DNA of 9,729 nucleotides from an uncultured Mollicutes bacterium (GTDB taxonomy: Bacteria > Bacillota_I > Bacilli_A > ML615J-28 > CAG-313). Position numbers and translations under genes: made by a program. The notes beneath the pieces are model-generated. The model searched no databases. It saw nothing but the letters and a program-made list of their open reading frames with translations, and was not told the origin of the DNA. The DNA lies in contig UQBM01000038.1 in NCBI GenBank assembly GCA_900539265.1, positions 1 to 9,729 of the forward strand. Direction: 5' to 3'. Shown here piece after piece: positions 5,515 through 9,729 of the stretch. Position 1 is the first letter of the stretch, and each line of letters opens with the position of its first letter.

Positions 5515-6648
5515 TTAAAAATCCTTATCACTTTCATTTAATCCATATTTATCATAAAATTTTTGTTTAAATTCTAAAAATTTATTTTCCATAATGGAAA
5601 GTCTAATGTTTTTCATTAAATTTTCTAAAAATTGAATATTATGAATACTTATAAGTCTAGCACCTAATATTTCATTAGCTTTTACTAAATGTCTTAAATA
5701 AGCTCTTGTATAATTTTTACAAGTATAACAATCACATTCTTCATCAAGTGGCCTAAAATCATCTTCAAATTCTTGATTTTTAAGTATCATCCTTCCTTTT
5801 GATGTCATCGCGCAAGAATGCCTAGCAATTCTAGTTGGAAGTACACAATCAAACATATCAATACCTCTTTCTACTCCATCTAAAATAGCACCTGGTGAAC
5901 CTACCCCCATCAAATATCTTGGTTTATTTGGGGGTAAATGAGGTGTTGTATAACTTAAAACTTTGTTTTGAATACTTTTAGGTTCACCTACACTTAATCC
6001 TCCAATAGAAAAACCATCAAACGGAAGTTTGGTTAATTCATTTGCACAATATTTTCTAATATCCTCAAAATCTCCTCCTTGAATTATGCCAAATAAGCCT
6101 TGTCTATCTTTATTTTGATGAGCCTCAAGACCTCTTTTCGCCCATCTAATTGTTCTTTCAACTGATTTTTCCATATAATCTCTCGTTGACGGATATGGTG
6201 GGCATTCGTCAAAACTCATCATAATATCACTGCCTAAACTATTTTGAATTTCTATTGCCAGTTCAGGTGAAAGAAAGAGTGGCTTACCACTTTTATGATG
6301 TTTAAAATAAACTCCTTCTTCTTTAATATCCCTAAGTTTAGCAAGAGAAAAAACTTGAAATCCGCCTGAATCTGTTAAAATTGACTGATCCCAATTCATA
6401 AACTTATGAAGTCCACCTGCTTTCTCAATTAATTTATGACCAGGTTGATTCCATAGATGATAGGTATTACCTAATATAATTTGCGCTCCCGTTGCCATCA
6501 CCTCTTCTTTTGATAAGGCTTTAATAGTAGCTTGTGTTCCTACTGGCATAAAACAAGGCGTATCTATTATAGAATGGGGTGTTGTAATTTTTCCTACTCT
6601 TGCCATTGAATTCTCATCTTTTTTTATTAATTCATATTTTATTACCAT
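5515..6648 (-). CDS. tgt: Queuine/preQ1 tRNA-ribosyltransferase (tRNA-guanine transglycosylase), 377 aa
   Basis: Cytoplasmic TIM-barrel enzyme that exchanges guanine-34 in tRNAs with GUN anticodons (Asp, Asn, His, Tyr) for preQ1, a late step of queuosine synthesis. All hallmarks are present: LTDSGGFQVFSL with the general-base Asp93, SFDECPPYP (Asp147), GIIQGG (187-192), GGLSVGEP (216-223), GVGSP (248-252), and GIDMFDCVLPTR with the nucleophile Asp267. The zinc site is CDCYTC (Cys305, 307, 310) with His336 in ISIHN. Length matches bacterial Tgt (about 375-381). ATG is preceded by GGAG at 7 nt and by a good promoter. The stretch after PTR reads IARHSCAM rather than the commoner IARNG pattern, a small variation. 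No queA, queG or preQ1 transporter gene is in view, so whether the cell makes or salvages preQ1 cannot be told. The lipoprotein gene follows directly. Confidence 0.98.
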   Translation of the reverse strand: MVIKYELIKKDENSMARVGKITTPHSIIDTPCFMPVGTQATIKALSKEEVMATGAQIILGNTYHLWNQPGHKLIEKAGGLHKFMNWDQSILTDSGGFQVFSLAKLRDIKEEGVYFKHHKSGKPLFLSPELAIEIQNSLGSDIMMSFDECPPYPSTRDYMEKSVERTIRWAKRGLEAHQNKDRQGLFGIIQGGDFEDIRKYCANELTKLPFDGFSIGGLSVGEPKSIQNKVLSYTTPHLPPNKPRYLMGVGSPGAILDGVERGIDMFDCVLPTRIARHSCAMTSKGRMILKNQEFEDDFRPLDEECDCYTCKNYTRAYLRHLVKANEILGARLISIHNIQFLENLMKNIRLSIMENKFLEFKQKFYDKYGLNESDKDF

Positions 6649-6681
6649 TTTATTTCTCCAATAATTTATTACATTAAATCA

Positions 6682-6710
6682 ATTATAACATGAAATAGCG
6701 ATAATATCAA
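6682..6710 (-). promoter_or_regulatory. Sigma-A type promoter of tgt
   Basis: On the minus strand TTGATA (6710-6705), a 17-base spacer and TATAAT (6687-6682) preceded by TGT, which gives an extended -10. Transcription would start near 6675, leaving a leader of about 27 nt with a GGAG ribosome site. The leader is too short for a riboswitch. Confidence 0.85.
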
Positions 6711-6760
6711 GTAATAAAAATTTATCTTTAAAGAAAAGTTATTTTGACAAAAACAACGAA

Positions 6761-6805
6761 AAAAGTATGAACTAATTTATGTTCATACAAATCGTTCATA
6801 CTTTT
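6761..6805 (-). terminator. Intrinsic terminator after the Ig-like gene pair, with a duplicated arm
   Basis: Twelve-bp stem AAAAGTATGAAC (6761-6772) with GTTCATACTTTT (6794-6805). The loop contains another copy of GTTCATAC (6781-6788), which could instead form an 8-bp stem with an 8-nt loop. In the minus-strand RNA the stem ends in a run of U (T6, then CGTTGTTTTTG). It starts 11 bases after the stop codon of the second Ig-like gene. Confidence 0.75.
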
Positions 6806-6816
6806 ATAACTTAAAC

Positions 6817-8067
6817 CTATGGTAATACTGTTAAAATAATTTTAGAAACTTTGCTAGGATTACTCTTTAAAACGCAAGTAATTACAACCGTTCCTGCCCC
6901 TTTGGCTGTAACAGTTCCATAATTGCTAACTGTTGCAATTGAAGGGTTACTTGATGTGAATGTATAAGCAAGTCTCGATTGACTTGGGGCATCTCCACCT
7001 AAATATAGACATCTAGTATAACCAACATGAAGAGTGGTATCACCTTTTGCTCCACCATTTTGTGTAACCTCAGTACCTAAAGTTGCAGCACCATCAGGAT
7101 CAGCAACAATATCAAAATCTGTAAGCATAAAAGTTTGTGTTGTAACTTTTCCTACCATATCAGTTACTGTGATTACATATTCACCTTTTCTCCAGAAGAT
7201 AAAGTTATTTTCAACTGTTCCTGTTTCAACATTAGTTGAATTGAAAGGTTTATATCGATAAGTCATTGAATTCACTTTAATATTATCACCATATATAACC
7301 TTCATACCTGCATTTGTAATAGATCCTTCTAACATAGGAGTTTCTACAAAATAATCCCATTCAACTAAATATATCATTGGTGCTGTTTTATCAATGGCAA
7401 ATCGATAAGTTTTTGTTTGATTTTTTCTATTATCACGAATAGTTATTTCATACTCACCTTCATCACTTAAATGTATTTGACCATAACTATCTTCTAAATA
7501 TTCTCCAGTTGTTAAATTTCTTCCTCCAAATATCAAGTCATAATCGGGATCTCTTAAATAATCTATATCAGAAAATGAAACATTTCCATTATAATAGTAT
7601 TTTCCAGTTTCTAGATTTGTATATATACGATTAGATGAAACAATCGAACGATCTACAAAAAGAGATACCCATTCTCTATCCATATATTGCATTTCTTCAT
7701 TATAAGAATGATATACAAAGTATAAATGACCACCTATTTGATAAGTTAATGTTTCCCCATTCGCAATATATTTTTCCTCAATTATCGCTTCATAGGGTAC
7801 TACACCAGGACATTCAACCCAAAGATCAAAATATCCACCACTAGTTTCTCCCGTTAAATCATTATATGTAACGGAAAAACCATTAGAAACAACTGAAATA
7901 TAACTTTGATCTTCAACTATATTTACAACTTGTCCATTATCAAATGACAATGTCCATGGAGTAACTACTACATCACTACTAGCTTTAACCTTTGATACAG
8001 TATTTACTAAACCAAAGGTAACTAGTAATGCAAAAAACATTGTAAAAATTTTAACTATTTTTTTCAT
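6817..8067 (-). CDS. Secreted Ig-like (Big_2-type) surface protein, copy 2, 416 aa
   Basis: Probable exported surface or matrix protein. Seen: signal peptide (MKKIVKIF..., likely cleavage after VKA, residue 29), then VTPWTLSFDNG and SVTYNDLTGETSGGYFD, an N-terminal strand-rich segment shared with the upstream copy. Two beta-sandwich-like modules follow, marked by EGEYEITIRD...FAIDKTAP and KGEYVITVTDMVGKV. The C-terminal domain, YTFTSSNPSIATVS...GTVTAKGAGTVVITC...LTVLP, has the classic Big_2 (bacterial Ig-like) pattern. Two Cys in the C-terminal third could form a disulphide. There is no lipobox, LPxTG or C-terminal membrane helix, so attachment is unclear. Shine-Dalgarno AAAGGAG precedes ATG; the gene lies 26 bases after its paralogue and probably shares its transcript. 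Binding partner unknown; Ig-like domains of this kind serve adhesion or structural roles in many surface proteins. Confidence 0.82.
   Translation of the reverse strand: MKKIVKIFTMFFALLVTFGLVNTVSKVKASSDVVVTPWTLSFDNGQVVNIVEDQSYISVVSNGFSVTYNDLTGETSGGYFDLWVECPGVVPYEAIIEEKYIANGETLTYQIGGHLYFVYHSYNEEMQYMDREWVSLFVDRSIVSSNRIYTNLETGKYYYNGNVSFSDIDYLRDPDYDLIFGGRNLTTGEYLEDSYGQIHLSDEGEYEITIRDNRKNQTKTYRFAIDKTAPMIYLVEWDYFVETPMLEGSITNAGMKVIYGDNIKVNSMTYRYKPFNSTNVETGTVENNFIFWRKGEYVITVTDMVGKVTTQTFMLTDFDIVADPDGAATLGTEVTQNGGAKGDTTLHVGYTRCLYLGGDAPSQSRLAYTFTSSNPSIATVSNYGTVTAKGAGTVVITCVLKSNPSKVSKIILTVLP
7043..7229 (-). repeat. 187-bp block identical to 8320-8506
   Basis: By direct comparison every base of 7043-7229 matches 8320-8506 at a constant offset of 1277. 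It codes for the KGEYVITVTDMVGKV module and the linker after it. Silent positions are also identical, while flanking sequence of the two paralogues differs at many silent sites. Confidence 0.9.
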
Positions 8068-8093
8068 ATTTTTTCTCCTTTACTCATATAATT
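8068..8093 (-). promoter_or_regulatory. Short intergenic gap with the ribosome site of the second Ig-like gene
   Basis: 26-base gap holding AAAGGAG seven bases before ATG at 8067 (minus strand). There is no terminator or promoter, supporting cotranscription of the two paralogues. Confidence 0.6.
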
Positions 8094-9344
8094 TTATGGT
8101 AATACTGTTAAAATAATTTTAGAAACTTTACTTGGATTACTCTTTAATACACAAGTAATTTCAACAGTTCCAACTGATAATCCTGTAACTGTACCATATG
8201 CACTAACAGTTGCAATAGATGGATTACTAGATGTGAAAGTATAGTCTAATCTTGATTGGCTTGAAGCATTACCTCCTAAATATAAACATCTAGTATAGCC
8301 GACGTGAAGAATTGTTCCCCCTTTTGCTCCACCATTTTGTGTAACCTCAGTACCTAAAGTTGCAGCACCATCAGGATCAGCAACAATATCAAAATCTGTA
8401 AGCATAAAAGTTTGTGTTGTAACTTTTCCTACCATATCAGTTACTGTGATTACATATTCACCTTTTCTCCAGAAGATAAAGTTATTTTCAACTGTTCCTG
8501 TTTCAATATTAGTTGAATTAAATGGCTTGTATTGATAAGTCATTGAATTCACTTTAATATTATCACCATATATAACCTTCATACCAGCACTTGTAATAGT
8601 ACCCGAAAGAACTGGTGTTTCAACCATATAATCCCATTTTACCAATTGAATAGTTGGGGCTGTTTTATCAATGGCAAATTGATATAATCTACTTTCATTT
8701 CTTCCTAAATCAGTAACTGTTACTTCGTATTCTCCCTCGTCTTCAATATAAAAATCAATTATAAATGCGCTTCCATAAATGGTCTTTAATTCATCTGTGG
8801 TCAAATTATGAACCTCAAAGCGTATGTCTTGATCGCCATAACGAACTCTATCATAATCACCAAACCAAACGGATTGATTATAATAATACTGACCAGGATT
8901 TAAACTTGTTACAATTCTATTTGTATTAATAATAGAACGATCTAAAAATAAGTAAAACCATTGATAGTCCCCTGAATCAGTAGGGTGAAATCTAAGTGTT
9001 ATAGGACCACCTAAATTAAAAGTGATAGTTTGTCCATTTTGGATATATTGATCCATTGCATATGGATCGATTCCTTCCATATGTAATGATTCGCGAAAAA
9101 CATCAAAATATCCACCAGTTGTATTTCCAGTTGTATCCAAATAGGTAACTGAAAAAGAATTTGCGACAACAGAACAAGACGTGTCGTCTTTCATAACATT
9201 TACTACATCTCCATTATCAAATGATAATGTCCATGGAGTAACTTGCACAATTGTGCTAGCTTTAGCATTTGTTACAGTGCAAAGTAGAAAACTTCCTACA
9301 AGCAATGTAAAAAAAGCAAAAAACAATCTCTTAACACTTTTCAT
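8094..9344 (-). CDS. Secreted Ig-like (Big_2-type) surface protein, copy 1, 416 aa
   Basis: Paralogue of the next gene and first gene of the pair. Signal peptide with likely cleavage after AKA (residue 29), then VTPWTLSFDNG and SVTYLDTTGNTTGGYFD shared with copy 2. The segment from about residue 75 to 230 is strongly diverged, with small insertions and deletions that cancel so that both proteins are 416 aa. The later part is near-identical: FAIDKTAP, GDNIKVNSMTY, KGEYVITVTD, TLGTEVTQNGGAKG and the Big_2-like end (FTSSNPSIATVSAYGTVTG...LTVLP). No sortase signal, lipobox or C-terminal anchor. Start supported by AAGGAGGAG just upstream, and the gene has a consensus promoter. Conserved C-terminus with variable N-terminal half suggests a common scaffold presenting different outer faces. 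Ligand and attachment mode unknown. Confidence 0.82.
   Translation of the reverse strand: MKSVKRLFFAFFTLLVGSFLLCTVTNAKASTIVQVTPWTLSFDNGDVVNVMKDDTSCSVVANSFSVTYLDTTGNTTGGYFDVFRESLHMEGIDPYAMDQYIQNGQTITFNLGGPITLRFHPTDSGDYQWFYLFLDRSIINTNRIVTSLNPGQYYYNQSVWFGDYDRVRYGDQDIRFEVHNLTTDELKTIYGSAFIIDFYIEDEGEYEVTVTDLGRNESRLYQFAIDKTAPTIQLVKWDYMVETPVLSGTITSAGMKVIYGDNIKVNSMTYQYKPFNSTNIETGTVENNFIFWRKGEYVITVTDMVGKVTTQTFMLTDFDIVADPDGAATLGTEVTQNGGAKGGTILHVGYTRCLYLGGNASSQSRLDYTFTSSNPSIATVSAYGTVTGLSVGTVEITCVLKSNPSKVSKIILTVLP
8320..8506 (-). repeat. 187-bp block identical to 7043-7229
   Basis: Partner of the identical block in the downstream paralogue. The two ends are marked by C/A and C/T differences just outside the block. 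Similarity continues on both sides at lower identity with the same offset, so this is a conserved tract inside a tandem gene duplication rather than a mobile element. Confidence 0.9.
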
Positions 9345-9474
9345 ATTCTCTCCTCCTTTTTCATATGATGTTGTGTATCTATATGAGTCAAAAGGGAAAA
9401 TATGATTCGATTAGAATGCTCTTTGCTTCAAAAATCTATCTTATTACCTCAGTCAAATTTGCCCCCCCGAACTC
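9345..9474 (-). promoter_or_regulatory. About 130-nt mRNA leader of the Ig-like gene pair
   Basis: The predicted transcript starts near 9474 and runs 130 nt to the ATG. It opens with GAGTTC and seven G, then AT-rich sequence. A small hairpin (ATATGA 9381-9386 with TCATAT 9361-9366) lies just before the AAGGAGGAG ribosome site. I do not recognise a riboswitch or T-box in it. Confidence 0.45.
9462..9468 (-). repeat. Run of seven G in the early transcribed leader
   Basis: Seven consecutive C on the plus strand (G in the mRNA), at about +7 to +13 from the predicted start. It is the longest G/C homopolymer I see in this AT-rich window, and a potential slippage site. Confidence 0.7.
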
Positions 9475-9480
9475 AATTAA

Positions 9481-9509
9481 ATTATACCTTATTTACCATT
9501 TTTTGTCAA
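9481..9509 (-). promoter_or_regulatory. Consensus sigma-A promoter of the Ig-like gene pair
   Basis: On the minus strand a perfect TTGACA (9509-9504), a 17-base spacer and a perfect TATAAT (9486-9481). This is the strongest promoter in the window and implies high expression of the two surface proteins unless regulated. Confidence 0.93.
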
Positions 9510-9564
9510 TGAATTCTTTAACTTTTTTAATATATTTATAAAATAGGTAAAAAATGCTTCTTTC

Positions 9565-9628
9565 TTTATGTAAGAAAATGTTAAAAAGGTAAATTCATTA
9601 TAATATATTTGTTTTTTATGTAAGAAAA
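9565..9628. repeat. 14-bp direct repeat spaced 50 bp, upstream of the Ig-like promoter
   Basis: TTTATGTAAGAAAA occurs at 9565-9578 and 9615-9628. An inverted pair AATGCTT (9553-9559) and AAGCATT (9627-9633) and two AGGTAAA (9545-9551, 9588-9594) are interspersed. The stretch 9510-9688 has no gene I can support. It may hold upstream control sites or the remnant of a small repeat. Confidence 0.45.
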
Positions 9629-9688
9629 GCATTATTTTAAAAAAAGAAAAAAGAATAATTAGATATAAAAGAATTGAAATGATAAAAT

Positions 9689-9721
9689 AAACGTAGACAC
9701 AAAAAAAACGTGTTTACGTTT
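9689..9721 (-). terminator. Terminator-like hairpin at the window edge
   Basis: Stem AAACGTAGACAC (9689-9700) with GTGTTTACGTTT (9710-9721), one non-Watson-Crick position and a 9-nt loop. Minus-strand reading gives TTTATTTTAT after the stem, fitting the end of a gene lying beyond the window. The plus strand gives a good T-run too, and there the mismatch would be a G-U pair, so direction is uncertain. Confidence 0.6.
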
Positions 9722-9729
9722 TTTCTTAT

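Noticed and set aside
5514..5537. Upstream start for the lipoprotein gene at 5537
   Set aside because: It adds eight residues before the signal peptide, overlaps tgt and lacks a good ribosome site, whereas the ATG at 5513 has AAGGA at proper spacing and a typical MKK lipoprotein start.
6649..6681. A preQ1 riboswitch before tgt
   Set aside because: The promoter leaves only about 27 nt of leader, and no preQ1-type pseudoknot sequence is visible.
7034..7844. Two plus-strand open frames opposite the Ig-like gene
   Set aside because: They are antisense to a protein with signal peptide and Big_2 domain; their composition is the complement of that gene and no ribosome site or neighbour supports them.
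6817..9344. Tandem duplication as an insertion sequence or mobile element
   Set aside because: No transposase, terminal inverted repeats or target duplications; both copies are intact host-type surface genes.
9181..9405. Plus-strand open frame across the start of the first Ig-like gene
   Set aside because: It covers the signal peptide and leader of the real gene on the other strand, with no supporting signals.
9565..9628. CRISPR-like repeats
   Set aside because: Only two short 14-bp copies, no regular array and no cas genes nearby.

Overview
The window is strongly AT-rich, has tight bacterial gene spacing, good Shine-Dalgarno sites and sigma-A-like promoters, and points to a low-GC Gram-positive relative (Bacillota/Mycoplasmatota). 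All nine convincing genes lie on the minus strand, so transcription runs from high to low coordinates. Tryptophan is read from TGG wherever I checked, and all nine stop codons are TAA or TAG, so the standard bacterial code fits. An Acholeplasma-, RF39- or Erysipelotrichales-like lineage is plausible, but I cannot place it further.

Right part (9729 to 6761): a terminator-like hairpin at the window edge is followed by a non-coding stretch with repeats, then a consensus promoter (TTGACA, 17-bp spacer, TATAAT). Its leader carries a run of seven G. It drives two tandem genes for secreted 416-residue Ig-like (Big_2-type) surface proteins. They are paralogues with divergent N-terminal halves and nearly identical C-terminal halves, including 187 identical bases. 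A terminator follows.

Middle (6710 to 4571): an extended -10 promoter drives tgt (tRNA-guanine transglycosylase, queuosine pathway), followed directly by a lipoprotein gene of unknown function and a strong intrinsic terminator.

Left part (about 4500 to 1): a structured regulatory region with two palindromic TAAAGGT boxes and a long inverted repeat precedes a five-gene locus. The order of transcription is a SipW-type signal peptidase with a coiled-coil tail; a compact TasA/camelysin-like fibre subunit; a TasA-like protein attached to a transmembrane helix and a cytoplasmic domain; a large TasA-like protein with insertions; and a second SipW-type signal peptidase. By analogy with the Bacillus tapA-sipW-tasA matrix operon, this looks like a self-contained system for exporting and assembling surface fibres: one major subunit, two minor or anchoring parts, and two dedicated peptidases. 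The gap after the major subunit gene holds a pseudoknot-capable RNA element and a 20-bp AU hairpin next to the following ribosome binding site. This suggests post-transcriptional control of subunit ratios. I consider this locus the most interesting part of the window.
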